DNA of 64,000 bases, from positions 1 through 64,000 of the forward strand of contig JAMPGR010000004.1 of NCBI GenBank assembly GCA_023663805.1, given 5' to 3'. How positions within the stretch are numbered: the stretch's first letter is position 1; the number at the start of each line of letters is the position of its first letter. Origin of the DNA: Clostridium sp. (lineage in GTDB: Bacteria > Bacteroidota > Bacteroidia > Bacteroidales > Muribaculaceae). Under the pieces are notes generated by a model. That model ran no database searches. It worked only from the letters and a program-made list of their open reading frames with translations, and was not told where the DNA came from. Below are positions 42,340 through 51,093 of this stretch, one piece after another. Position numbers and translations under genes: made by a program.

Positions 42340-44004
42340 CTACTGGCGCCTGAGGAGCGATTCGGCGGCCTGGCGGGCGTCGGGATCCGAAGGGTCGCCG
42401 CTGAGCATCAGGGCGAGTTCGTCGACGCGGGCTGCGGCCGAGAGTTCGGATATATGGGTGTGGGTCGCTTCGTCGTCATCCTGCTTGTAGACCTTGTAGT
42501 GGGCGTCGCCGCGGGATGCGACCTGCGGGAGGTGGGTGATTGCGATGACCTGTATGTCGCGGGAGATCTGCTTCATCATCTCCCCCATACGGTTCGCGAC
42601 GTCGCCCGAGACGCCGGTGTCGACTTCGTCGAAGATAATCGACGGCAGGCTCATTTTGTCGGCGACAATCGCTTTGATTGTCAGCATCAGACGGGAGATC
42701 TCGCCTCCCGAGGCGGTCTGTCCGACCGGGGTCAGCGGCTGGTTTTTGTTGAAGGCGAAGAGGAATTCGACTTTGTCGATTCCGGTCGGGCCCATGTCGG
42801 CCGCCGCCACGCTGATCTCGCACTGGAGGTTCTTCATTCCGAGGGGGACGGCGCGGCGTTTCAGTTCGTCGGCGAAGGCTGCGGCCGTCTGCCGGCGCGA
42901 CTCGGAGATCTCGCGGGCGGTCTCTTTCGCCAGGGCGTGGGCGCGGCGGGCGTCCTTCTCGAGCGCGGCGAGCAGTTCGGGGCTGTCATCGAGGCGCGCA
43001 AGCCGCCGGGCGAGACTGTCGCGCAGGGCGATCAGTTCGCGGATGTCGCCGAGATGGTGGCGCCGGAGCATGGCGTGGAGTTCGGCGATTCGCTCGTCGG
43101 TCTCCTCGAGTTGGGCGGGGTCGGCCGAGAGGGTGCGGTCAGCCGCGGCGAGAGACGCTGCGATGTCGCGGAGTTCGACGCGGGCGCTTTCGATACGGTC
43201 TGCCAGGTCCTGTTCCGCGCCGTCGAAGATTGCCGCCAGGTCGAGGCAGAGTCCCGAGGCTTCGGAAAGCATCGAGTCGACGTTGCGGCGTCCTTCGCTC
43301 AGAATGTCGAGCAGGGAGGTCAGCGTCGATTTCAGCCCGGCGGCGTTGGCGATAACCTCGCGGTCGCGCTCGAGTTCCTCGAGTTCACCCTCGACGGGGT
43401 TGACGGCGTTTATCTGGTCGAGCTGGTAGCGGGTGAATTCCTCGTCGGCGCGAGTCCGTTCGATTTCGTTGCGGGCGTCGCGAAGCCGTTTCATCGCCGC
43501 GCGGAAAGCGGCATATCGCTTCGCGTAGAGTTCGAGACGCTGGGCGTTCCCGGCGAGGGTGTCGATTATCTCGAGCTGGAAGGCCGGCTGGGAGAGGAGC
43601 TGGTTGCGGTGCTGGGAGTGGATGTCGACCAGATGCATCGCGAGACCTTCGAGGCGGGCCAGCGGAACGGGGGTGTCGTTTATGAAAGCCCGGGAGCGTC
43701 CGCCGGGGGAGATTTCGCGGCGGAGAATACAGCGCTCGGGATCCCAGTCGATGTCGTTGGCGGCGCAGAAACTGCGGACTTCCGGATATTTCCCGACGGC
43801 GAAGACAGCCTCGATGACCGATTTGCGGTCGGGGTGGCGTACGGCGCGCGAATCGGCGCGCTGGCCGAGCAGGAGCGACAGCGCGCCGAGCATGATCGAT
43901 TTTCCCGCACCGGTTTCGCCTGTTATGATGTTGAAACCGGGGCGGAAGGGGATGTCGACCTTGTCGATCAGGGCGTAGTTCGAGATATGGAGTGACTCAA
44001 TCAT
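42340..44004 (-). CDS. recN: DNA repair protein RecN
   Basis: 554 residues from ATG 44004, normal for RecN. A longer in-frame reading upstream exists but runs through the porD gene, so ATG 44004, which overlaps the porD stop as ATGA, is the start. SMC-like ATPase: Walker A GETGAGKSIMLGALSLL (Gly29-Ser36 region), central coiled-coil (about 155-360), ABC signature ASGGEISRLML and Walker B PSIIFDEVDTGVSGDVA. It holds broken DNA ends during double-strand break repair. Confidence 0.96.
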   Translation of the reverse strand: MIESLHISNYALIDKVDIPFRPGFNIITGETGAGKSIMLGALSLLLGQRADSRAVRHPDRKSVIEAVFAVGKYPEVRSFCAANDIDWDPERCILRREISPGGRSRAFINDTPVPLARLEGLAMHLVDIHSQHRNQLLSQPAFQLEIIDTLAGNAQRLELYAKRYAAFRAAMKRLRDARNEIERTRADEEFTRYQLDQINAVNPVEGELEELERDREVIANAAGLKSTLTSLLDILSEGRRNVDSMLSEASGLCLDLAAIFDGAEQDLADRIESARVELRDIAASLAAADRTLSADPAQLEETDERIAELHAMLRRHHLGDIRELIALRDSLARRLARLDDSPELLAALEKDARRAHALAKETAREISESRRQTAAAFADELKRRAVPLGMKNLQCEISVAAADMGPTGIDKVEFLFAFNKNQPLTPVGQTASGGEISRLMLTIKAIVADKMSLPSIIFDEVDTGVSGDVANRMGEMMKQISRDIQVIAITHLPQVASRGDAHYKVYKQDDDEATHTHISELSAAARVDELALMLSGDPSDPDARQAAESLLRRQ

Positions 44005-44957
44005 TTCTTCGGGGGTGTCTTGATTTCTTTGATCCGCTGGTTTTCGGTCGGGTAGATCGGGTTGAGCAGTTCGACGATCCGGTCGCGTTCCTCCTGGGGA
44101 GCCTGGCTGTAGATGTTGACAAGTTCGTCGAGTTTCGAGTCTTTGAACAGCGAGAGACCGACGGTCATCGGCGCGTTGTCGTAGATGGTCTTCAGGTTCG
44201 ACAGTAGTGTCTCGGTTATTTTCTTCCGTCCTTTGTCGGGGTTGAGGGCCATCTCGTCGAGTCCGAGGCGGTGGTAGTCGTAGAGGAGGTCGCGCAGCGC
44301 GGCGGTCGACAGGTCGGTGTAAGCGCTCAGGACGGCCGTGCGGTTCTTCGTGTCCTCGAAGGCGCGCCATCCGCTTTCGCCCGAAGACTGTGCGAGCTGG
44401 ACGATCGTCTCGAGGCGGTCGTAGAATGGCTGGCCGCCGCGGGGGGAGAAGGTGTCGAAATCGAGGGCGAGGATCAGGTAGGCATAGAAGTTCAAGATCG
44501 CCGTCAGGTTGCTCTCCATCGTCGTCTCGGAGAAGACCAGGGGTTCGTGTTCGGTGTAGGCGAATTCGATTTTGCTGTCCTTGAAATTCAGGACGGTCGT
44601 CGTGTAGGAGGCGTTGTAGACGGGGCGTGTCGCCTGGATCTGGAGGTCCCCTTTCATAACGCCGTCGGCATATTCCTTTATTGTAAAGAACAACTGGCAG
44701 TCGATCTTCTCGTTGGCCGAGAACTGGGCCGAGGAGAACTTCGTTGTGTTCATATAGTCGTTGATTGCCTCCTGGAGGGTTGTGAAGACGTCGGTCGAGG
44801 TACCCTCGACCTGGGAGGCGTTGACCTCGACGCGGCAGTTCAGTTCCTGGGCGGCCGTTTCCGGTGTAGCGGCGGCGAGAGATATGACCAGCAGGAGGAC
44901 CGCCGTCAGCGGGCGGAGGATCCGGCGGAGCGTTATGTCGTTACAGGTTTTTGTCAT
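44001..44957 (-). CDS. porD: DUF4835 family protein, type IX secretion-associated (PorD-like)
   Basis: 318 residues with a signal peptide (about 1-35). The mature start ELNCRVEVNASQVEGTSTDV and FTTLQEAINDYMNTTKFSSAQF are typical of DUF4835, a Bacteroidota family that current annotation links to the type IX secretion system as PorD. It should be periplasmic or outer-membrane associated; the molecular role is not defined. The position between coaBC and recN is conserved in the phylum. The T9SS link is from family knowledge, and porU and T9SS cargo genes in this window agree with it. Confidence 0.85.
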   Translation of the reverse strand: MTKTCNDITLRRILRPLTAVLLLVISLAAATPETAAQELNCRVEVNASQVEGTSTDVFTTLQEAINDYMNTTKFSSAQFSANEKIDCQLFFTIKEYADGVMKGDLQIQATRPVYNASYTTTVLNFKDSKIEFAYTEHEPLVFSETTMESNLTAILNFYAYLILALDFDTFSPRGGQPFYDRLETIVQLAQSSGESGWRAFEDTKNRTAVLSAYTDLSTAALRDLLYDYHRLGLDEMALNPDKGRKKITETLLSNLKTIYDNAPMTVGLSLFKDSKLDELVNIYSQAPQEERDRIVELLNPIYPTENQRIKEIKTPPKK

Positions 44958-45005
44958 CTGTCGGTGTTCGGGGGGGGTGAGGAGTAAGAGATCAGGGCCG
45001 GGGTG

Positions 45006-46211
45006 TCAGAGCGCGTCGAGGATGTCGGCCGCGACCTGGCGTTTAGGCTTCGTGTCATATTCATAACGCGAACCGTCGGCTTTTATTATCGTGATGTGGT
45101 TCGTGTCGGTCCCGAATCCGGCGTCGGGGCGCCGGAGCGAATTCATGACGATCATGTCGAGATTCTTCCGCCGGAGTTTCGCCAGGGCGTTGTCGAGTTC
45201 GTGGTCGGTCTCGAGGGCGAACCCGACGAGAATCTGTCCCGGGCGCTTTGCGCGGCCGAGGGTCGCGGCGATGTCGGGGTTACGGACAAGGCGAATCGAC
45301 TCGAGGTCCTCCTTCTCGCGCTTTATCTTCGTCTGGCGGATTTCGGCGGGGGCGTAGTCGGCGACGGCGGCGCACATAACCGCGATGTCGGCATCGGCGA
45401 AGGCCTTTTCGGTCGCGGCGAGCATCTCGCGGGCCGATTCGACGTCGATGACCTCGATCGCCGGATTCTCGGCCTTCAGCGCGACAGGACCGCTGACGAG
45501 GGTGACGCGTGCGCCGCGCGAAGCGGCTTCTTCGGCCAGGGCATAGCCCATCTTTCCGGTCGAGAAATTGCTCAGGTAGCGGACCGGGTCGATCCGCTCG
45601 CGGGTCGGGCCGGCGGTTATGACGACATGCTTTCCGGCGAGACTCCGGCCGCGGGAGAAGTAGCGGGCGAGTTCGGCGACGATCTCCTCTGGTTCGGCCA
45701 TACGCCCTTTCCCGACGAGATGGCTGGCGAGTTCGCCCTCTTCGGGTTCGATTATGATGTTGCCGTAACTGCGCAAGCGCCCGATGTTGGCGACGGTCGA
45801 GGGGTGGCGCATCATGTCGAGGTCCATCGCCGGAGCGACGAACACCTGTGACCGCGCCGAGAGATAGGTCGTCACGAGCATATTGTCGGCGACACCGCAG
45901 GCCATTTTTGCAATCGTACATGCCGTTGCCGGGGCAACGACCATAGCGTCGGCCCAGAGGCCGATGTCGACATGGCTGTGCCACTCGCCGGTGTTTGCCG
46001 TGAAGAATTCGCTGATGACCGGTTTTCCGCTGAGGGTCGAGATGGTCAGGGGGGTGATGAACTCTTTGGCGGCAGGGGTCATGACCGGCTGTATTTCGGC
46101 TCCGGCTTTGACGAGCAGACGGACCAGCGGCGCGGTTTTGTAGGCGGCGATGCCTCCGGTGATTCCGAGGACGATATGTTTGCCGCGGAGGGATGTCAGG
46201 TCTTCGCTCAT
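45006..46211 (-). CDS. coaBC: bifunctional phosphopantothenoylcysteine decarboxylase / phosphopantothenate-cysteine ligase
   Basis: 401 residues. The N-terminal CoaC flavoprotein half (about 1-185) has VLGITGGIAAYKTAPLVRLL, the active-site HSHVDIGLWADAMVVAPATA and ACGVADNMLVTTYL. The CoaB half (about 190-401) has HVVITAGPTRERIDPVRYLS, NFSTGKMGYALAEEA and the KIKREKEDL motif. It makes 4'-phosphopantetheine for CoA; coaD in this window performs the next step. It starts 3 bases after the exonuclease gene in the dnaN run. Confidence 0.97.
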   Translation of the reverse strand: MSEDLTSLRGKHIVLGITGGIAAYKTAPLVRLLVKAGAEIQPVMTPAAKEFITPLTISTLSGKPVISEFFTANTGEWHSHVDIGLWADAMVVAPATACTIAKMACGVADNMLVTTYLSARSQVFVAPAMDLDMMRHPSTVANIGRLRSYGNIIIEPEEGELASHLVGKGRMAEPEEIVAELARYFSRGRSLAGKHVVITAGPTRERIDPVRYLSNFSTGKMGYALAEEAASRGARVTLVSGPVALKAENPAIEVIDVESAREMLAATEKAFADADIAVMCAAVADYAPAEIRQTKIKREKEDLESIRLVRNPDIAATLGRAKRPGQILVGFALETDHELDNALAKLRRKNLDMIVMNSLRRPDAGFGTDTNHITIIKADGSRYEYDTKPKRQVAADILDAL

Positions 46212-46214
46212 GGG

Positions 46215-46979
46215 TTATTTCTGGCGCAGTTTGATCCGGGTGAAGGCGTCCTTGGTGTTCTGGGGGAAGTCGCCCTGCATGATCCACCCGTAGTAGCCCG
46301 GATCGGTCCGGAGAACCTCTTCGGCCAGGCGTCCTTTGTGTTTTCCGAAGTTGATGACCTCCTGTCCCTTGTCGTTGTATATGAGCCGTCCGAGCAGGTC
46401 GACGTTGCGCTGCTGTGAGGAGAATCGCGACAGATAGTCGATGTCGTTCTCGAGGTCGGGGTAGCGGTCGAGCTGGGCCATCAGGACCTCGTAGGTCGCG
46501 CGGGTGTCGTCGCTGGCGTGGTGGGCGTTCTCGAGTTCGCTGCCGCAGTAGAAACGGTAGGCGGCGGCGAGTGTCCGCTGTTCTTTTTTGTGGAAGATTG
46601 TCTGGACGTCGACGAAGCGTGCGCGGGAGAAGTCGAATTTGATTCCGGCGCGCTGGAACTCCTGGTCGAGCATCGGAACATCGAAGCGGTTCGAGTTGAA
46701 GCCGGCGATGTCACAGCCGGTAAAGAATTCGGCGACGCGCGGGGCGATGTCGCGGAAGCGGGGCTCGGAGGCGACGTCGGCGTCGCTGTAGCCGTGGACG
46801 GCGGTCGCTTCGGCGGGAATCGGTATTCCGGGATTGACGAGTCTCGACCATGTCAGGGGCTCTTCGTCGCCGGGTTTGACTTTTATGACAGAGATTTCGA
46901 CAATTCGGTCGGTCGAGATGTTAGTTCCGGTCGTTTCGAGGTCGAAGAAGATAATCGGCCTTGTCAGTTTCAGTTTCAT
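46215..46979 (-). CDS. DnaQ-like 3'-5' exonuclease (DEDDh type)
   Basis: 254 residues. Exo I is IIFFDLETTGTN (Asp13, Glu15), Exo II FNSNRFDVPMLDQEF, and Exo III HHASDDTRATYEVL with the DEDDh histidine. A C-terminal part (about 190-254, NFGKHKGRLAEEVLRTDPGY) resembles the short DNA-binding or putative quorum-sensing-regulated module often joined to these exonucleases. It may act in proofreading or in repair and lies 34 bases after dnaN. Confidence 0.88.
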   Translation of the reverse strand: MKLKLTRPIIFFDLETTGTNISTDRIVEISVIKVKPGDEEPLTWSRLVNPGIPIPAEATAVHGYSDADVASEPRFRDIAPRVAEFFTGCDIAGFNSNRFDVPMLDQEFQRAGIKFDFSRARFVDVQTIFHKKEQRTLAAAYRFYCGSELENAHHASDDTRATYEVLMAQLDRYPDLENDIDYLSRFSSQQRNVDLLGRLIYNDKGQEVINFGKHKGRLAEEVLRTDPGYYGWIMQGDFPQNTKDAFTRIKLRQK

Positions 46980-47013
46980 ATCGGTTCGTTACACTTCAGG
47001 GGGGATTGGTTTG

Positions 47014-48147
47014 TCAGAATTCCTGGAGGAACATAGGCATCAGGAGCATCAGCAGGTCTGTGTTCTCGTCGTTCTCGGAGGGGAGGATGACGGCGGCGCG
47101 GCTCTGGTCGGCGAGGCGGATCAGGATGTCGGAGGTTGTCAGGGTGTTTAGAATCTCGATCAGGAAGTGGGCGCTGAAGGCGATGAACATCTCAGGGCCG
47201 TCGAATTCACATTCGACCGACTCCTGCCCCGAGGTGTTGTAACTCTGGTCCTGGGCCTTCATGATGATCTCCGAGGGGAGGAGTTTGAAGGTGACGCGGC
47301 TGTTGTTTGTATCGACGAAAGCGTTGACGCGGCGTACGGCCGAGAGGAACTGGGCGCGGTCGATCGTGACAGTATAGGGGTTCTTTTTCGGGATGACGCG
47401 GTTGTAGTCGGGGTAGTTTCCTTTGATCAGCTGGCAGACGAAGGTGTAGCCGACAGTCTCGAAACAGGCGGTCCGGGGGGTCAGGGTGACCTTCATCTCG
47501 CAGTCGGCCGTGAAGACGTTCTTCAGGACGTTAGCGGGCTTGAACGGAAGGATAAAGGAGGCCTCGACGCCGGGAGCGGCGGTCGCGTTGGAGTAGCGGA
47601 CGAGTTTGCGGGTGTCGGTCGCGACGAAGATGATTTCGGTCGGCTTGATGTCCCAGAGAATACCCATCATCTGGGGGTGGGAATCGTCGTCGCTGACGGC
47701 GAAGAGGGTCTTTTCGATACCCTGGAGCATCTGGGACGTCGGCATGATGAAGGAGACGGTCTCGTCGGGGGAGGCGACTATGGCCGAGGCAACGGGATAT
47801 TCGTTTCCGGGGATGGCGACGGTGTTGTAGACGCCGTTGCGGTAGGTGACTTTCATCTCGAAGGTCGACTCGTCGATGTCGAAGACAATCCCCTGGTCGG
47901 GGATTTCGCGTAGCATGTCGAGCATTCGGCGGGCGTCGCTGCAGAACGAGCCTTCACCCTCGGCCTCGAGCACCTCGATGCTCCCGACGAGGGAGTTCTC
48001 CTGGTCGGAGCCTTTGACGGACAGGGTCGTGCCGCGCAGTTCGAAGTAGAAGTTATTGAGTATCTGGAGGGCGTTTTTCGAATTGATGACTTTGCTGACA
48101 TTCGAGATCAGCCCGTAGAGCGCTTTGCTCGGAACGTTGAATTTCAT
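47014..48147 (-). CDS. dnaN: DNA polymerase III beta sliding clamp
   Basis: 377 residues, normal. Three clamp domains; the N-terminus FNVPSKALYGLISNVSKVIN and the domain joints LNNFYFELRGTTLSVKGSDQ and VECEFDGPEMFIAFSAHFLIEIL are typical, and the C-terminus ends LLMLLMPMFLQEF. It ties the replicative polymerase to DNA. In this phylum dnaN is often not beside dnaA, as here. It heads a run of nine co-oriented genes down to uvrA, with a -7 element at 48237-48244. Confidence 0.97.
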   Translation of the reverse strand: MKFNVPSKALYGLISNVSKVINSKNALQILNNFYFELRGTTLSVKGSDQENSLVGSIEVLEAEGEGSFCSDARRMLDMLREIPDQGIVFDIDESTFEMKVTYRNGVYNTVAIPGNEYPVASAIVASPDETVSFIMPTSQMLQGIEKTLFAVSDDDSHPQMMGILWDIKPTEIIFVATDTRKLVRYSNATAAPGVEASFILPFKPANVLKNVFTADCEMKVTLTPRTACFETVGYTFVCQLIKGNYPDYNRVIPKKNPYTVTIDRAQFLSAVRRVNAFVDTNNSRVTFKLLPSEIIMKAQDQSYNTSGQESVECEFDGPEMFIAFSAHFLIEILNTLTTSDILIRLADQSRAAVILPSENDENTDLLMLLMPMFLQEF

Positions 48148-48236
48148 GTCGGGAGGGTATATTATGTGTCTGTTTCTGTTTCTGTTTTCGTTTGTTCTGG
48201 CCGACGCGGCGAGTAGTGTCGCCGACAGTCAATTTG

Positions 48237-48244
48237 CAAAGTTA
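48237..48244 (-). promoter_or_regulatory. -7 element of dnaN
   Basis: TAACTTTG on the minus strand, about 90 bases before the dnaN start codon. A -33 TTTG at the usual distance is not seen. Confidence 0.5.
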
Positions 48245-48288
48245 CGATTTTTTTCGGACAGTCACGGCCGACGGTCGCGGAATTTTTA

Positions 48289-48296
48289 TACTTTTG
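48289..48296 (+). promoter_or_regulatory. -7 element of the carbonic anhydrase operon
   Basis: TACTTTTG fits TAnnTTTG and lies 27 bases before the start codon at 48324, divergent from the dnaN element. Confidence 0.55.
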
Positions 48297-48323
48297 CAGT
48301 GCCAAAAAAACTGAAATACCGCG

Positions 48324-48890
48324 ATGATTAACGAAATACTCGAATTCAACCGCCGCTTCGTCGCCGAAAAGGGTTACGAACGGTTTCTGACCGACAAATA
48401 TCCGAACCGCCGTATCGCGATCGTGACATGCATGGACACCCGCCTTGTCGAACTGCTTCCTGCCGCGCTCGGAATCCGGAACGGCGACGTCAAGATAATC
48501 AAGAACGCCGGGGCGACGATAACGAACCCGTTCGACAGCACGATGCGCTCGCTACTTGTCGCCGTCTACGAACTCGGCGTCAACGAGATTATGGTCATAG
48601 GCCATACGAACTGCGGCGTCCAGGGAATGAATGCCGTCGAGATGCTCCATCTGATGAAAGAGCGCGGTATCCCGGAAGAGAACATAACCCTGATGAAACA
48701 CTGCGGCATCGACCTCGACAGCTGGCTCCACGGCTTCGACGATACTGCCGACGCCGTCAACGAGACTGTCGACCTCGTCCGCAACCATCCGCTGATGGCC
48801 CGCGATGTGACCGTCAAAGGGTATATAATGGATACCGAGACTGGTCTGCTGACGCTCGTGACTCCGAATAATGCCAAAACTGAAAACTGA
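48324..48890 (+). CDS. beta-class carbonic anhydrase
   Basis: 188 residues. Zinc ligands and the Asp/Arg dyad are visible: Cys36, Asp38 and Arg40 in VTCMDTRLVE, then His94 and Cys97 in VIGHTNCGVQG. It interconverts CO2 and bicarbonate in the cytoplasm. The small size fits the short beta-CA clade found in Gram-positive and Bacteroidota genomes. First gene of a three-gene plus-strand unit with the epimerase (18 bases) and tcdA (16 bases). Confidence 0.92.
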   Translation: MINEILEFNRRFVAEKGYERFLTDKYPNRRIAIVTCMDTRLVELLPAALGIRNGDVKIIKNAGATITNPFDSTMRSLLVAVYELGVNEIMVIGHTNCGVQGMNAVEMLHLMKERGIPEENITLMKHCGIDLDSWLHGFDDTADAVNETVDLVRNHPLMARDVTVKGYIMDTETGLLTLVTPNNAKTEN

Positions 48891-48908
48891 AAACTGAAAT
48901 ATCCCGAT

Positions 48909-49793
48909 ATGAGAACAACTCTGACAAACGACCTGCTCGAGGTCACGATCGATTCGCACGGCGCCGAAGTCGTCAGCGTCGTCAACCGCCATACCGGCAA
49001 GGATTATATCTGGAACGGCGACAAGCGTTTCTGGGGGCGCCATTCTCCGGTGCTCTTCCCCCTTGTCGGGCAAGTCTGGGAGGGGCGCTACCGCCTCGAC
49101 GGGGAGGAATACCGCCTCGGACAGCACGGGTTTGCGCGCGACTGTGAGTTCACGATTATCGACGGCAGACCCGACGACGAGGCCTGGTTCGCGCTCGAGG
49201 CCGACGAGGAGACCCTCGAGGTCTATCCCCGCCGTTTCCGCCTCGAGATCGGCTACCGCCTCCAGGAGGCGCGGCTGACGGTCATGTGGCATGTCACGAA
49301 CCTCGACGAGCGGACGATGTATTTCCATATCGGCGCACATCCCGCCTTCAACCTCCCCGATTTCAACCCGACAGACCGTGTCCACGGCTATCTGGCCTTC
49401 GACAACCGCCATCCGGTCTCGCAACTGCTCGGCGAGCGCGGGGGTGTCGTCGACGGAGAGGTGCCGCTCGATGTCGAGTCCGACGGCTTTCTTCCGCTGA
49501 CGGCCGAAACGTTCTCCCGTCTGAAGACGATTATCCTCGGGGAGTCGCAGGTTCGCCGCGTCTCGCTGCTCGACGCCGAACGCCGTCCCTGGCTGTCGGT
49601 CATGTTCTCCGCTCCGGTCGTCGGGCTCTGGTCCCCGGCTCCCGACGCTCCGTTTGTCTGTATCGAACCCTGGTGGGGGCGTGCGGACCGCGAGGAATAT
49701 GAGGGGGATTTCTCCGACCGCGAGTACACGAACCGTCTCTTCCCCTCGGAGCGTTTCGAGGCGGTCTATATGATAATCTTCGACAATTTCTGA
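48909..49793 (+). CDS. aldose 1-epimerase family protein
   Basis: 294 residues of the galactose mutarotase/YeaD-like fold. Family features include NDLLEVTIDSHGAEVVSVVN at the start, WGRHSPVLFPLVGQ, the catalytic-type histidine in FHIGAHPAFNLP, and FVCIEPWWGRAD with the likely base glutamate. It would interconvert alpha and beta anomers of a free sugar or sugar phosphate; specificity is unknown. Start codon lies 18 bases after the carbonic anhydrase stop. Confidence 0.88.
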   Translation: MRTTLTNDLLEVTIDSHGAEVVSVVNRHTGKDYIWNGDKRFWGRHSPVLFPLVGQVWEGRYRLDGEEYRLGQHGFARDCEFTIIDGRPDDEAWFALEADEETLEVYPRRFRLEIGYRLQEARLTVMWHVTNLDERTMYFHIGAHPAFNLPDFNPTDRVHGYLAFDNRHPVSQLLGERGGVVDGEVPLDVESDGFLPLTAETFSRLKTIILGESQVRRVSLLDAERRPWLSVMFSAPVVGLWSPAPDAPFVCIEPWWGRADREEYEGDFSDREYTNRLFPSERFEAVYMIIFDNF

Positions 49794-49809
49794 ACCTCAG
49801 CCGAATCAG

Positions 49810-50562
49810 ATGGAACTCGAGGATGAGATACTCGACCGGGCCCGCAGGCTGATGGGCCCTGAGGCGATGGCGCGTATGGCCGGGATGCGGGTCATTCTGT
49901 TCGGCGTCGGAGGGGTCGGGTCGTGGTGTGCCGAGTCGCTGGTACGCTCCGGTGTCGGCCACCTGACGATAGTCGACAACGACTGTGTCACCCCGTCGAA
50001 CCTGAACCGCCAGATGATGGCGACCGTCGCGACGATCGGCCGGCCGAAGGTCGAGGCGCTCCGCGAGCGTCTGCTCGAGATCGTGCCAACGGCCGACATC
50101 GACGCCCGGCGCGAAGAGTTCTCCGGCGCGACAGCCGCGTCGTTCGATCTCGACAGTTACGACTGTATCATCGACGCGATCGATTCGCTGGCAGCGAAGG
50201 TTGCGCTGATCGATCTGGCAACGTCGCTTCAGTCGCGTCCGCTGTTTCTGTCGTCGATGGGGGCGGCGCTGAAGATGGACCCGACGAGGGTCCGTGTCGC
50301 CGAGTTCCGCAAGGTCACCGGCTGTCCTCTGGCGCGAGCCCTGCGCCAGCGCTTCAAGAAAATGGGCCATTGGCCGAGGCGTAAGTTTCTGTGTGTCTAC
50401 AGCGACGAGTTGCTCGCGAATCTCGGGGCGTTGAGCGAGGATGCGACGGCCGATGCCTGGAGTTCGCGGCGGGCGTCGGTCAACGGGTCGCTGATGCATA
50501 TGACGGCTATCTTCGGCCTGACCCTCGCGGGCCTGGCCATCGAGCGCCTCAGCCGCCCCTGA
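49810..50562 (+). CDS. tcdA: tRNA threonylcarbamoyladenosine dehydratase (TcdA/CsdL-like, E1-like ThiF fold)
   Basis: 250 residues. ATP-binding loop FGVGGVGSWCAE (Gly32-Gly37 region) and the adenylation motif DNDCVTPSNLNRQ, then DAIDSLAAKVAL, are typical of TcdA. It uses ATP to cyclise t6A37 to ct6A in tRNAs reading ANN codons. The usual C-terminal membrane-associated tail is short (IFGLTLAGLAIERL). Decayed MNT/HEPN genes begin 23 bases after its stop on the other strand. Confidence 0.93.
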   Translation: MELEDEILDRARRLMGPEAMARMAGMRVILFGVGGVGSWCAESLVRSGVGHLTIVDNDCVTPSNLNRQMMATVATIGRPKVEALRERLLEIVPTADIDARREEFSGATAASFDLDSYDCIIDAIDSLAAKVALIDLATSLQSRPLFLSSMGAALKMDPTRVRVAEFRKVTGCPLARALRQRFKKMGHWPRRKFLCVYSDELLANLGALSEDATADAWSSRRASVNGSLMHMTAIFGLTLAGLAIERLSRP

Positions 50563-50585
50563 CAACTATTCAGCAATCAGCGCAA

Positions 50586-50648
50586 TTATTCTGCACTCTC
50601 GATTCGATACCTCACAATATCTCTGCGTTCTTCGCTACTTAGTGTCAT
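50586..50648 (-). pseudogene. HEPN toxin remnant, first 20 residues only
   Basis: ATG at 50648, 8 bases after the nucleotidyltransferase stop codon, encodes MTLSSEERRDIVRYRIESAE and then a TAA. This matches the N-terminus of HEPN-domain proteins that follow minimal nucleotidyltransferase genes. The rest, including the RX4-6H RNase motif, is absent; after the stop codon only a few bases remain before tcdA. Confidence 0.7.
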
Positions 50649-50656
50649 GTTTAAAA

Positions 50657-50993
50657 TTATGATTGATAGAGTGTTATGGCGTCTTTTTCAACGTTTTTAT
50701 AAAACGGGAGGGATTTTCTGTCTGCCCATTCTTTTTGCGAATATACCCGGGCATTAACTTCTTCATCGAAATTGAACAATCCGAGTTCGTAGAACGGCCA
50801 TGCATATTTGTCAAAAGCCGATGCAGGTAATTTCTCCGTGCCGGGAATCAGTATATGCAGATCCCGGTCAGAGTCGGGATTCTCTTCTCCGCGCGCGCGA
50901 ACCATATAGCACCACGCGTGATCCATCAGGCAGAATTTCGCCGGCCTTTGTAATTATTGCCGCTATAAGAGTCTTATATTTTTCAGAGTACAT
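50657..50993 (-). pseudogene. minimal nucleotidyltransferase (MNT antitoxin type) with a CG-repeat frameshift
   Basis: The full gene starts at ATG 50993 (MYSEKYKTLIAAIITKAGEI, then LPDGSRVVLYGSRA) and ends at 50657 (NVEKDAITLYQS). The catalytic pattern GSX10DXD is present across the frames (GSRARGEENPDSDRD), but a (CG)5 run at 50892-50901 sits within it and is 2 bases short of an in-frame length, so the two halves are in different frames. Adding one CG gives 113 codons in frame. A shorter 89-codon frame from 50926 lacks the GS. A -7 element lies at 51016-51023. In MntA/HepT systems this protein AMPylates and silences the HEPN RNase. Confidence 0.8.
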
Positions 50994-51015
50994 TTCCGAC
51001 TTTTTTATTCGTCTG

Positions 51016-51023
51016 CAAATATA
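51016..51023 (-). promoter_or_regulatory. -7 element of the MNT/HEPN remnant
   Basis: TATATTTG on the minus strand, 22 bases before the restored start codon at 50993. Its position supports 50993, not 50926, as the native start. Confidence 0.5.
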
Positions 51024-51093
51024 ATTAATTTTTATCGTTTCCGGAAATCAGTATGGCAAAATCTGCGGTTGATAGATCGGGAATACGCGAATA

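Noticed and set aside
44005-44370. N-terminal extension of recN by 122 codons
   Set aside because: The extension runs through the porD coding sequence in another frame; ATG 44004 gives the conserved RecN start and overlaps the porD stop as ATGA.
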